Positions 1 to 7,523 of a DNA stretch of 64,000 nt are shown piece by piece. The translations under genes and the position numbers were made by a program. Each line of letters opens with the position of its first letter. Position 1 is the stretch's first letter. The stretch spans positions 4,216,001-4,280,000 of the forward strand of contig NZ_CP063373.1 in NCBI RefSeq assembly GCF_015160855.1, read 5' to 3'. The notes beneath the pieces were generated by a model. That model was given only the letters and a program-made list of their open reading frames with translations. It made no database searches and was not told the origin of the DNA. The stretch is from Streptomyces ferrugineus. Lineage in GTDB: Bacteria; Actinomycetota; Actinomycetes; Streptomycetales; Streptomycetaceae.

Positions 1-1
1 C

Positions 2-481
2 GACACCGAACTCCTGCGGCTGCACCGTCACTGCGACCGCGTGGGCGTGCCGTACACCGCCGACGACGGCCACGGCGACGTCGTCCTGGAGATGTACGAG
101 CGCCTCGTCGAGGAGAAAACCCACCTGCCGACCTTCTACAAGGACTTCCCCACCGACGTCTCCCCGCTCACCCGCCGGCACCGCGTGGACCCCCGCCTCG
201 CCGAGCGCTGGGACCTCGTCGCCTTCGGCACCGAACTCGGCACCGCCTACTCCGAACTCACCGACCCCGTCGAACAGCGCCGCCGCCTCACCGCCCAGTC
301 CCTGCTCGCCGCCGGTGGAGACCCCGAGGCCATGGAACTCGACGAGGACTTCCTCGACGCCCTCGAATACGCCATGCCCCCCACCGGCGGCCTGGGCATC
401 GGCGTCGACCGCCTCGTCATGTTCCTCACCGGCCTGACCATCCGTGAGACCTTGCCGTTCCCCTTGGTACGCAGCCGCTGA
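2..481 (+). CDS. Lysine--tRNA ligase, class II (C-terminal part)
   Basis: The frame is open to the left window edge and ends at TGA 479-481, so only the last 159 residues are visible. Class II lysyl-tRNA synthetases charge tRNA-Lys with lysine in the cytoplasm. Motif 3 is clear near the end ([12 protein letters not shown]), and the FGTELG and ELTDP segments that shape the adenylate pocket lie upstream. The ending [10 protein letters not shown] resembles, as I recall it, the actinobacterial LysX-type or second LysRS more than a housekeeping LysS. It could therefore be the synthetase half of a LysX that also makes lysyl-phosphatidylglycerol. The N-terminus outside the window would decide that. 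Confidence 0.93.
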   Translation, partial: DTELLRLHRHCDRVGVPYTADDGHGDVVLEMYERLVEEKTHLPTFYKDFPTDVSPLTRRHRVDPRLAERWDLVAFGTELGTAYSELTDPVEQRRRLTAQSLLAAGGDPEAMELDEDFLDALEYAMPPTGGLGIGVDRLVMFLTGLTIRETLPFPLVRSR

Positions 482-582
482 GTGACCCGCTCGGCCCCGA
501 CCGTGGGCCGCGTGGGTGTTTTCATACCGCCGTCCCGGTGTCGTACTGGTGCGTCGGTCTCGAATCGGGCGACGGATGAGTC

Positions 583-1434
583 ATGACGAAGGATCAGTTG
601 CCCCGGGGTCTGCTCAGCCGGCGCCGTGCGCTGCTCGCCGGTGCCGCGGCGGTCGGAGCCGCCGGCAGCGCCGGGCTGTTCACGACGTTCGCGGGCGACG
701 AGCCGGTCCGGCGGCACCCCGCCCCGGCCGCGGGCCCGCAGGCGCGCCCCGCGCTCAAGCCCTCCGCCTACCGCCTCCAGCCGCTGATGGGATACGGCCC
801 GCCCAAGGCGGCACCCCGCCGGACCCTGGTACGGCGCGCACCCCTGCTGCGGGTGTCCGGACGCGGCCGCACGATGGTGCTGACCTTCGACGACGGGCCC
901 GACGCCCGCTACACCCCGTACATCCTGGACACCCTGCGCGAGTACGACGTGCGCGCGATGTTCTTCGTGTGCGGCGAGATGGTCGCCGACAACAGGGGCC
1001 TCCTGGCCAGGATGGCCGACGAGGGCCATGTCGTCGGCAACCACACCTGGTCCCACCCGCTCCTCACCCGGCTCGGCCGCGGCAGGATCCGCAGGGAGAT
1101 GGAGCGCACCTGCGACATCATCGAGGAGTCGTACGGCGAGCGCCCCGCCTGGTTCCGCGCCCCCTACGGCGCCTGGAACCGCGCCGCCTTCCAACTCGGC
1201 GCCGAACTGGGCATGGAACCGCTCGCCTGGACCGTCGACACCCTCGACTGGACCAGCCCCGGCACCGCCACCATCGTCGACCGGGTGCGGGACGGCGCCG
1301 CCCCCGGCGTCGTGGTGCTCTCGCACGACGCCGGGGGCGACCGTTCCCAGAGCGTCCTGGCACTGCGCGCCTATCTGCCGCGGCTCCTTGACGCCGGGTA
1401 TCACCTCACCGTTCCCGAATGGCATTACGCGTGA
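583..1434 (+). CDS. Exported polysaccharide deacetylase (NodB/CE4 family)
   Basis: This 283-residue protein should hydrolyse N-acetyl groups on an extracellular or cell-wall glycan. All five CE4 motifs are visible: TFDDGPD (metal-binding and catalytic Asp), HTWSH (metal His pair), RAPYG, DTLDW, and VVLSHD near the C-terminus. The N-terminus SRRRALLAGAAAVGAAG looks like a Tat-type signal peptide, followed by a Pro/Ala-rich linker of about 60 residues before the catalytic domain. It starts at ATG 583, 100 bp after the LysRS stop, and is convergent with the sortase gene. Peptidoglycan, chitin oligomers or another envelope glycan are all possible substrates. Confidence 0.92.
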   Translation: MTKDQLPRGLLSRRRALLAGAAAVGAAGSAGLFTTFAGDEPVRRHPAPAAGPQARPALKPSAYRLQPLMGYGPPKAAPRRTLVRRAPLLRVSGRGRTMVLTFDDGPDARYTPYILDTLREYDVRAMFFVCGEMVADNRGLLARMADEGHVVGNHTWSHPLLTRLGRGRIRREMERTCDIIEESYGERPAWFRAPYGAWNRAAFQLGAELGMEPLAWTVDTLDWTSPGTATIVDRVRDGAAPGVVVLSHDAGGDRSQSVLALRAYLPRLLDAGYHLTVPEWHYA

Positions 1435-1462
1435 CGGCTTTCGCCGCCCGACCGGGAAATCC

Positions 1463-2125
1463 TCAGCGGACCTCGACCAGGCTGGCGAAAGCGACGACGT
1501 TCCCGTCATAACCGGTCTGCTTGGAGAAACCGCCGCCACAGGTGATGACCCGCAATTCGGCGTTTCCCTTGGAGGCGTAGACGCGGTCGCCGGGGAAGTT
1601 GTTCTTCTGGAACACCTCGATGCCGTACACCTCGAAAACGGCCGTCTTTCCGTCCTGGCGGGCGATCTCGACGCGATTGCCCTTCGCCAGGGAGCCGAGC
1701 CCGTAGAACACGGCGGGTCCCTGCAGGTTGTCGACATGGCCGACGACCACCGCGGTGCCCTTCTCGCCCGGCGAGACGGAACCGGTGAACCAGCCCGCCA
1801 GATTGGGGTCCTCCGGCGGTGGCGCGCCGACCCAGCCGTCCGCGTCCAGGCCGACCGGGATCATCGGCGCGTCGACCTGGATCCCGGGGATCCTGACCCG
1901 GTCCGGCAGCGAGAACGGCAACGGCTGGGCGGCCCGGGCGAGAACGGAGCCGGGCGGCTGCCGGTCCGCCGCGGCCGCCGAGGCGGGCTGCGGCGGACCC
2001 TCGTCGAACTCCCCGGAGCCATTGCGAATGAGCGCGAGACCGGTCAGCAGGACAAGCGCTATCACACCCCACGGAGCGCGCTTCTTCCGCCGCTCCTCCT
2101 CTTCGGGTAGCTCGAAACCGGACAT
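1463..2125 (-). CDS. Class F sortase
   Basis: This 220-residue membrane-anchored transpeptidase has a short cytoplasmic N-terminus rich in Glu/Lys/Arg, one membrane segment (about residues 18-34), a linker and a sortase beta-barrel. Catalytic His lies in VVVGHVDN and catalytic Cys in VITCGGGF, the class F form of the sortase TLxTC motif. The usual Arg after the Cys is not obvious: the following loop reads FSKQTGYDGN, with Lys rather than Arg. The start at ATG 2125 has a GGGGAAG ribosome site. Two paralogous small proteins with signal peptides and C-terminal membrane anchors follow at 2458 and 3595. They are candidate substrates or partners, although neither shows LPXTG. Confidence 0.9.
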   Translation of the reverse strand: MSGFELPEEEERRKKRAPWGVIALVLLTGLALIRNGSGEFDEGPPQPASAAAADRQPPGSVLARAAQPLPFSLPDRVRIPGIQVDAPMIPVGLDADGWVGAPPPEDPNLAGWFTGSVSPGEKGTAVVVGHVDNLQGPAVFYGLGSLAKGNRVEIARQDGKTAVFEVYGIEVFQKNNFPGDRVYASKGNAELRVITCGGGFSKQTGYDGNVVAFASLVEVR

Positions 2126-2171
2126 TCGACTTCCCCTCTCGACGCGGCCGTCGCCACGTCATTCGCGCATA

Positions 2172-2182
2172 CGAAAACGCTA
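2172..2182 (-). promoter_or_regulatory. Putative promoter element of the sortase gene
   Basis: Read on the minus strand this is TAGCGTTTTCG, about 47 nt before the sortase ATG. TAGCGT fits a Streptomyces -10 hexamer. Nearly the same word (TAGCGTTTCG) lies upstream of the anchored protein gene at 3595. No convincing -35 was found. The rest of the 332-bp gap 2126-2457 holds the ribosome site of the next gene and nothing else I recognise. Confidence 0.35.
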
Positions 2183-2457
2183 AGTCCCGCGCGTGAAACC
2201 GGCGACGGGGCAGAGACGAACGGGTGGCCCGAACTCCTGCGGTGCGCCATCCGAGTTGCCACCGGCCGGAAAATTCTGACAGTGCGTGACCTGCGGCAAT
2301 TCCGATTGCGGGGTGGTCCCTCGGCGTGTCCTCTCACCAATACGGACCATCGCCGAAATGCGGCCCCGGGCAGGGCAACTGAGGGTCTTTCTTGGAGGCG
2401 CTTTCTCGCCGATCGATACCGGGGACGGTACCCGGGGCGTCTTCCGCGGAGGATCAC

Positions 2458-2955
2458 ATGCGAACCACTCGAACCCTGGCGGCCGCCGCCACCGCGGTAG
2501 CCGCCCTCGGCCTGGCCACCCCCGCGGCCACGGCACGCGACGGCATGCCCGTCGGCCCGAGCAACATCGTCGCCCTGCCCAGCGTCATCGCCCGCGGCGG
2601 GCAACTGACCATCACCGTGGACGGCTGCCCCCGCGGCGGCACCGCGACCTCGGACGCGTTCCGGCCCACTACGCTGACCCCGTCCCACGGCAGTACCGCC
2701 AAGGGCACGGCGACGATCGACCGGCACGCGAGGCCGGGCGCGCACAGCATCACGGTCCAGTGCCATGGCTCCAGCAGGCCCCTGACCCACCCCAACGCCT
2801 TCACCGTCATCGGCGGCGTCCGCGGCGGCCTCGGCGGCAGCACCTCCACGGGCGCGACCCCGACCGACATGGCCATCGGAGGCGGGCTGATCGCCGTGGC
2901 CGTCATCGGCGGCGGTGTGTTCTGGATGCGGCGGCGCGCGGAGAAGCGGATCTGA
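2458..2955 (+). CDS. Secreted, C-terminally anchored Ig-like surface protein (paralogue 1)
   Basis: This 165-residue protein has a signal peptide (MRTTRTLAAAATAVAALGLA, cleavage probably after ATA), one compact beta-rich domain, a Gly/Ser/Thr linker and a C-terminal hydrophobic stretch ending in RRRAEKR. The start at ATG 2458 follows a GGAGG ribosome site; the longer upstream frame lacks one. The domain carries ARGGQLTITVDGC and ARPGAHSITVQC, two Cys that could form one disulphide, and matches the protein encoded at 3086-3595 on the other strand. The tail resembles a cell-wall sorting signal, but no LPXTG-like motif is visible. No enzymatic residues are apparent. Linkage to the sortase is inferred from adjacency and architecture. 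Confidence 0.75.
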   Translation: MRTTRTLAAAATAVAALGLATPAATARDGMPVGPSNIVALPSVIARGGQLTITVDGCPRGGTATSDAFRPTTLTPSHGSTAKGTATIDRHARPGAHSITVQCHGSSRPLTHPNAFTVIGGVRGGLGGSTSTGATPTDMAIGGGLIAVAVIGGGVFWMRRRAEKRI

Positions 2956-2990
2956 TCCGTTGCCGATGCCGGACAGGAAGACAGTCCAAC

Positions 2991-3047
2991 GTCCTCAGGC
3001 CTTCGCCCCGGATCCCTGATGGGGATCCGGGGCGAAGGCCTGAGGAC
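2991..3047. terminator. Bidirectional terminator hairpin with 26-bp perfect stem
   Basis: A perfect inverted repeat pairs 2991-3016 with 3022-3047 around a 5-nt loop (TGATG). It lies between the stops of two convergent genes (2955 and 3086). There is no T tract, as is common in Streptomyces. The stem is unusually long and entirely free of mismatch. Confidence 0.8.
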
Positions 3048-3085
3048 AAGATGTGCCGGCGGGACAAGTTGTGTCGGCGACGGCG

Positions 3086-3595
3086 TCAGGCGCCGTCCTG
3101 GTCGGCGTCGGTGCGGCGCCCGGAGAGGCTGTACGTCGTGCCGAGTACGGCCGTGACGAGCACGGCGCCCAGGCCGATCTCCTTCAGATCCAGTCCGGCG
3201 AGGCTGCCGCCCGCGCCCGCCCGGACGCCATGCTGCGGGAGGTGGGGCCGTTCCGGCCGGCCGCCGGCGATGGTGAGGTCGACGGTCTGCCAGAAGGTGC
3301 CGCAGTAGAACGACACCTCGTACACGGCACCGGGCTTGGCGTCCCGGTCGACCGTGGCCGTGGCCGTCGTCCGCCCCCGGGGAATGGTGACCGTGTCGAA
3401 GACCCCCGACGAGACCGTCACGCTCTGCTCGCAGCCCGTCGCCCGCAGCCGGACCTGTCCACCGGGCGCGATGGTGGTGGGCAGCACGGTGGCCCAGAAA
3501 CCGGAGTTGTCTCCGTGCGCCTGAGCGGTGGGGGCGGTCACGGCGAGAGCGCCGACGCCCAGCAGTGCGGCAGTGACGACACGTATCGCGCGCAT
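3086..3595 (-). CDS. Secreted, C-terminally anchored Ig-like surface protein (paralogue 2)
   Basis: This 169-residue protein starts at ATG 3595, just after a GGAGG ribosome site. It has a signal peptide ending near TAQAHG, a single domain with APGGQVRLRATGC and AKPGAVYEVSFYC, and a C-terminal membrane segment (LGAVLVTAVLGTTYSL) followed by GRRTDADQDGA. The domain aligns by eye with the protein at 2458-2955: the same GGQ, Gly-Cys, ATVDR.AKPG and closing Cys. The two therefore look like duplicated and diverged surface proteins. The membrane tail is followed by a short mixed-charge segment instead of a purely basic one. It is probably wall- or membrane-anchored; the partner sortase is inferred. 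Confidence 0.72.
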   Translation of the reverse strand: MRAIRVVTAALLGVGALAVTAPTAQAHGDNSGFWATVLPTTIAPGGQVRLRATGCEQSVTVSSGVFDTVTIPRGRTTATATVDRDAKPGAVYEVSFYCGTFWQTVDLTIAGGRPERPHLPQHGVRAGAGGSLAGLDLKEIGLGAVLVTAVLGTTYSLSGRRTDADQDGA

Positions 3596-3665
3596 GGTGT
3601 CCCTCCGGTCCCCGAGGAGCAGTCGCGGACCTTTTCCGCTTCCGGGAGAAATGCACCTCGATGAG

Positions 3666-3675
3666 CGAAACGCTA
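3666..3675 (-). promoter_or_regulatory. Putative promoter element of anchored protein 2
   Basis: The minus strand reads TAGCGTTTCG about 70 nt before ATG 3595. It matches the element before the sortase gene except for one T. The shared word suggests a common sigma factor or operator; no -35 element was identified. Confidence 0.3.
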
Positions 3676-3775
3676 GGAAGGCGGGCGCACTTGCGCGATC
3701 GGTGTCGTACGAACGGGTCAAGCGGGTGGGCCGGTCAGGGGACGGCGTTCGCCGCCGTCCCCCGGTGAGGGGCCG

Positions 3776-4540
3776 TCAGCCCCCGAGGTGCGGGAAGAGC
3801 GCGCGGAACGGCTCCATCGACGCCGTCACACCGCGGCTGTACGGATCGTCGAAGTCCCAGATGAGAAAGAGCAGGAAGGCGATCAGCGCCGAGAACAGCC
3901 CGGCGAGGATCAGCTCACGGGTCGTACGCCGGATCTGCAGGGCGAACACCATCCCGATGGTGACGACACCTCCGGCCAGCAGTCCGAACCACACCACGCC
4001 CGGCATGGTGTCCCCGGTCGAGTTGGCGCGGGCGTTGCGCGCCTGGTCCGCCGCGGTCACCTGGTCGAGGAGCGGCTGGTAGGCCTGCGCCTCGAAGTCC
4101 GTCTTCGGCTCGTAGTCGGTGACGTCCTCGCGTACCCGCTGAAGCAGTTCGGCGCCGCGTTCGGTGACCGCGCCGTGCTCGGACATGTGCTGCCACTCCT
4201 TGGTGACGACGTGTCCGACATAGGCGTTGACATCGTCCCGAATGCGGTCGCGGACGTCGGCCGGATAGACCCGGACCCGCTCCGAGACCTCGTGCAGCGC
4301 CACGGCCTCCGCCTGGACATGGTCCTGGGCGGCGCTGCGGGCCTCCCACACCCCGGCGATGGCCAGGCCCAGCACGATGGCATAGACCACGCCGATCCAC
4401 ATCGTCATGTACTCGATGACGTCCGGTGTCTCGGAGGGGTCCTCGTCTTGGGGTGCCGTGCGGTGCCGAACGAGGGTGATGACGACCACCACGGCGCAGG
4501 CGGCCAGCATCGCGAGGGTGAGAACAAGCCATTCCGGCAA
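3776..4540 (-). CDS. DUF4239-like integral membrane protein
   Basis: This 254-residue protein has hydrophobic segments at about residues 5-24, 47-67, 178-200 and 208-230. A polar, Glu/Arg-rich helical region between the second and third holds about 100 residues. That layout and the EARSAAQDHVQAEAVAL segment fit the DUF4239 (bestrophin-like) membrane family, whose role is not established. It lies 15 bp downstream of the Pro-rich membrane protein gene on the same strand, so the two are probably co-transcribed. Confidence 0.75.
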   Translation of the reverse strand: MPEWLVLTLAMLAACAVVVVITLVRHRTAPQDEDPSETPDVIEYMTMWIGVVYAIVLGLAIAGVWEARSAAQDHVQAEAVALHEVSERVRVYPADVRDRIRDDVNAYVGHVVTKEWQHMSEHGAVTERGAELLQRVREDVTDYEPKTDFEAQAYQPLLDQVTAADQARNARANSTGDTMPGVVWFGLLAGGVVTIGMVFALQIRRTTRELILAGLFSALIAFLLFLIWDFDDPYSRGVTASMEPFRALFPHLGG

Positions 4541-4555
4541 CAGGGGCCTCCAGGA

Positions 4556-5149
4556 TCAGCGCGGACGGAGCGCGGCGACGGCGGCGATAGCGGGCGCCGC
4601 GATGAGCAGGACGAAGGTCAGGGGCGACGGGGCGTCGTGCGTCGCCCGCCGGTGCGATGTGGCGCGGTAGGGCGGGTAGTGCACGGTGGAGGCGGAGGGA
4701 CTCGGGGTGGGCTCGGCCGACGGCTTCGGCGTGGGCTTCGGGGTGGGTGTGGGCGTGGGGGTGGGTGTCGGGGTCGGCCGCGGCCGGGGCGGTGCGGGCT
4801 GGGGTGCCGGCTTCGCCGGTGGCGGTGGCGGTGGCGGTGGCGGTGGGGGAGGCGGGGGCTCGGGTTTCGGGGTGTGGGTGGTCTTCGGCGGCGGTGACGT
4901 GGGCGTGGGGTCCGGTGTGGGCGTCGGCGTGGGGGTCGGTGTCGGTGTCGGCGGTGGGCACTGAGTCGGCGTCGGCCAGGTGTCCCCGACGATCGCGACC
5001 GACGCCGCGCCGTCCGGGCCGGTGTCGGCGTACGCGCAGACCGTCGCCCCGGCCGCACCGGCCGGCGCGGACACCAGCAGCCACGTCAGCGTCGCCACCG
5101 TCAACGTCCTTGCGACCAAGCCGGATTGGGTCGGTTTGAGTCCATGCAC
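4556..5149 (-). CDS. Secreted Pro/Thr-rich protein with C-terminal membrane anchor
   Basis: This 197-residue protein has a signal peptide (hydrophobic to about residue 32), a short Cys-containing segment (VCAYADTG...PTQC), a long low-complexity stalk of Thr-Pro repeats broken by a 14-Pro run, a second Thr-Pro/Lys-Pro stretch, and a C-terminal hydrophobic helix ending in ALRPR. The stalk probably spans the peptidoglycan. There is no catalytic domain. It heads a likely two-gene unit with the DUF4239 gene. The function is unknown; a structural, adhesive or DUF4239-associated role are all possible. Confidence 0.7.
   Translation of the reverse strand: MHGLKPTQSGLVARTLTVATLTWLLVSAPAGAAGATVCAYADTGPDGAASVAIVGDTWPTPTQCPPPTPTPTPTPTPTPDPTPTSPPPKTTHTPKPEPPPPPPPPPPPPPPAKPAPQPAPPRPRPTPTPTPTPTPTPKPTPKPSAEPTPSPSASTVHYPPYRATSHRRATHDAPSPLTFVLLIAAPAIAAVAALRPR
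4741..4957 (-). repeat. Low-complexity Thr-Pro/Pro coding repeat
   Basis: Short tandem units (GTGGGC and GGTGGC on the plus strand, with variants) encode (Thr-Pro)n and poly-Pro within the 4556-5149 gene. Such tracts change length readily by slippage and could vary between strains. Confidence 0.85.
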
Positions 5150-5411
5150 GACGAAGATCTTGAGGCCACTTCCCGCCTGTACACGCCCGAGGGCGGAGGG
5201 AATGCCCCGAACGGGCGACGGATGGCGCTCGAAAGGTTTGAACAGGCGACCTGCGCGTAACCGCCGGGGCGCACGCGCGTGCGACGGGCACAGGTTTCGG
5301 AAAGAAATTTGTGCGCCGGTTGAACACGCCAGTGGCTTTCATGCGTACCCCTGGTCGTGCGGCGGCGCAGCAGGGCGCTGCAACACCCTTGTGATGATCG
5401 GGGAGTTGACG

Positions 5412-6425
5412 ATGAAGACCTCGTGGCGGAGCGCCTCGCTCGTGGTGAGCGCCGTGGCCGTGGCCGCGCTGACGACGGCATGCGGCTCGGAGACCGCCCC
5501 GCCGGCGAGCAGCCAGAACGTGGGGGCCACTGCCGCGGCCGGTGACTACGGAAACAGTGCCGGCCTCGGGTCCGGATACGACGCGGGCGCGGCGGGTCAG
5601 GAGGGCGGCGCCTCGCCGTCCGCGGCTGCCGGCGCGAGCGCCGGTGAACTGGCCGTGGCCACCAATGAGGAACTCGGCGAGCTGCTGACCGACAGCGCCG
5701 GTATGACGCTCTACCGCTTCGACAAGGACACCGCCGACCCGCCGAAGTCGAACTGCGACGGCGACTGCGCGAGCAAGTGGCCGCCGGTCCCCGCGGACGA
5801 CGCCACGGCCGGCAAGGACGTCGACAGTTCGGTGCTCGGCTCGGTCACCCGGTCCGACGGCACCAAGCAGCTCACGATCGACGGCTGGCCCGCGTACCGC
5901 TATGCGAAGGACGCCAAGGCCGGCGACGTCAACGGCCAGGAGGTGGGCGGCACTTGGTACGCGCTCGCCCCTGACGGCAAGAAGGCACAGGGCGGTTCCG
6001 GTGGCGGCGCCGCCGGCGGCGGCGGTGCCGAGGCCGCCGACCTGCCGGGCCTGTCCACGCGCAAGGACCCCAAGCTGGGCGAGATCGTCATCGACAAGAA
6101 CGGCCACACGGTCTACCGCTTCATGAAGGACACCCAGTGGCCGATGTCGACCAAGTGCACCGGCGAGTGCCTCGACAAGTGGCCCGTCGTCGCCCCGGTG
6201 GACGCCAAGGACACCAAGGGCATCGACCTTCAGGGCTCCACCCCCAACCGGGGCTACGTCGTCTTCGACCGCCCCGACGGGATCAAGCAGCAGTCCATCG
6301 ACTGCGTCCCCATCTACACGTTCGCGGGCGACAAGAAGCCCGGTGACACCAACGGTCAGGGCGTCGGCGGCACATGGTTCGCCGTCCGCCCCGACGGAAA
6401 GCCGGTCGGCGCGTCGGAGAAGTAG
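5412..6425 (+). CDS. SCO0930-family lipoprotein with two Lipoprotein_15-type repeats
   Basis: This 337-residue protein has a lipobox (ALTTACG, Cys at about residue 24), a Gly/Ala/Ser-rich linker, and two copies of the secreted-repeat domain. Each copy has an internal Cys pair (NCDGDCASKWPP and KCTGECLDKWPV), an LTIDGWPAYRY or QSIDCVPIYTF strand, a KPGD-NGQ loop and a closing GGTW-A--PDGK. The start at ATG 5412 has a GGGGAG site; ATG 5394 is in frame but lacks one. As I recall, the S. coelicolor homologue lies next to the RmdA gene, as here. The repeat family is of unknown function. Confidence 0.9.
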   Translation: MKTSWRSASLVVSAVAVAALTTACGSETAPPASSQNVGATAAAGDYGNSAGLGSGYDAGAAGQEGGASPSAAAGASAGELAVATNEELGELLTDSAGMTLYRFDKDTADPPKSNCDGDCASKWPPVPADDATAGKDVDSSVLGSVTRSDGTKQLTIDGWPAYRYAKDAKAGDVNGQEVGGTWYALAPDGKKAQGGSGGGAAGGGGAEAADLPGLSTRKDPKLGEIVIDKNGHTVYRFMKDTQWPMSTKCTGECLDKWPVVAPVDAKDTKGIDLQGSTPNRGYVVFDRPDGIKQQSIDCVPIYTFAGDKKPGDTNGQGVGGTWFAVRPDGKPVGASEK

Positions 6426-6537
6426 AGATCACACCTCCCCAGGGTTGATCGCCTCACCCAGCCGAGCAGGACCACGGAAGGGAGGGATGACGACAGCGAG
6501 AGTGCCGGACGAACGGCCGGCGCGCCGACTCACCGGT

Positions 6538-6569
6538 CCGCCCCCTGAAGCTTCACGCGCAGGGGGCGG
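6538..6569. terminator. Hairpin downstream of the lipoprotein gene
   Basis: Perfect 10-bp arms CCGCCCCCTG and CAGGGGGCGG with a 12-nt loop lie about 110 nt after the lipoprotein stop and before the methyltransferase gene. This is a likely intrinsic terminator. The rest of the 6426-6710 gap shows no gene. Confidence 0.6.
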
Positions 6570-6710
6570 GCCGGTTTGCCTGCATTTACCGGCACGTGCC
6601 ACTGGCAGTGACCGGGAACGGATGGTCAATTTCCGTTTCCGCTCGCTCCTTTGGCGGGCGATCAGTAGCCTCTGCTCGAACACCGGATCGCCTACGCCTT
6701 GGAGAGATAG

Positions 6711-7523
6711 ATGGAGCGTCCCGCCTGGGCCCCACGGAGCATCGACATCTCGGTGCCCAGCGTCTCGCGGATCTACGACTACTACCTGGGCGGTTCGCAC
6801 AACTTCGAGGTGGACCGGGAAGCGGCCCGCAAGGCCATGGACTTCATGCCGGGACTCCCCAAGATCATGCAGGCCAACCGGGCGTTCATGCGCCGCGCGG
6901 TGCGCTTCGCGGCCGACGAGGGCATCACCCAGTTCCTGGACATCGGCTCCGGCATCCCCACGTTCGGCAACGTCCACGAGGTGGCCCAGACCGCCAGCCC
7001 CGGCGCGCGCGTGGTGTACGTCGACCACGACCCGGTCGCCGTCGCGCACAGCCAGGCGGTCCTGGCGGCCAACGACGACGCCGACGTCGTCGCCGCCGAC
7101 CTGCTCAAGCCGCAGGAGATCCTGGCCAGTTCCCAGGTCGAGCGCCTCATCGACCTGAACCGGCCAGTCGCCCTGCTTCTCGTTGCCATACTGCACTTCG
7201 TGGAGGACGAGAACGACCCGTACGCGGCGGTGGCCGAGCTGCGCGACGCGCTCGCGCCCGGCAGCCTGCTGGTGCTCACCCATGCCTCGTACGAGGGAAT
7301 CCCGCTGCCCGAGGGACGGGCCCAGGGCACGGTCGACGTATACAAGGACATTCGCAACCCGCTGATCATGCGCTCGCGCGACGACATCGCGCGGTTCTTC
7401 GAGGGGTACGACATGGTGGAACCCGGACTGGTGCCGATGCCGCACTGGCGGCCCGACACCGCACCGGAGGACGAGGATCCGTGGGCCTTCTCCGGTTTCG
7501 CCGGCGTGGGGCGTACCGCGTGA
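6711..7523 (+). CDS. SAM-dependent methyltransferase (Methyltransf_19/DUF574 type)
   Basis: This 270-residue protein belongs to the actinobacterial SAM-methyltransferase family with the N-terminal signature SVSRIYDYYLGGSHNFEVDR. The SAM-binding glycine loop is QFLDIGSGIPTFGNVHEVAQ (about residues 70-90), followed by VVYVDHDP. The substrate is unknown for the family. Its TGA overlaps the GTG start of the next gene (GTGA at 7520-7523), so the two are translationally coupled. That ties a methyltransferase to c-di-GMP turnover. Confidence 0.88.
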   Translation: MERPAWAPRSIDISVPSVSRIYDYYLGGSHNFEVDREAARKAMDFMPGLPKIMQANRAFMRRAVRFAADEGITQFLDIGSGIPTFGNVHEVAQTASPGARVVYVDHDPVAVAHSQAVLAANDDADVVAADLLKPQEILASSQVERLIDLNRPVALLLVAILHFVEDENDPYAAVAELRDALAPGSLLVLTHASYEGIPLPEGRAQGTVDVYKDIRNPLIMRSRDDIARFFEGYDMVEPGLVPMPHWRPDTAPEDEDPWAFSGFAGVGRTA

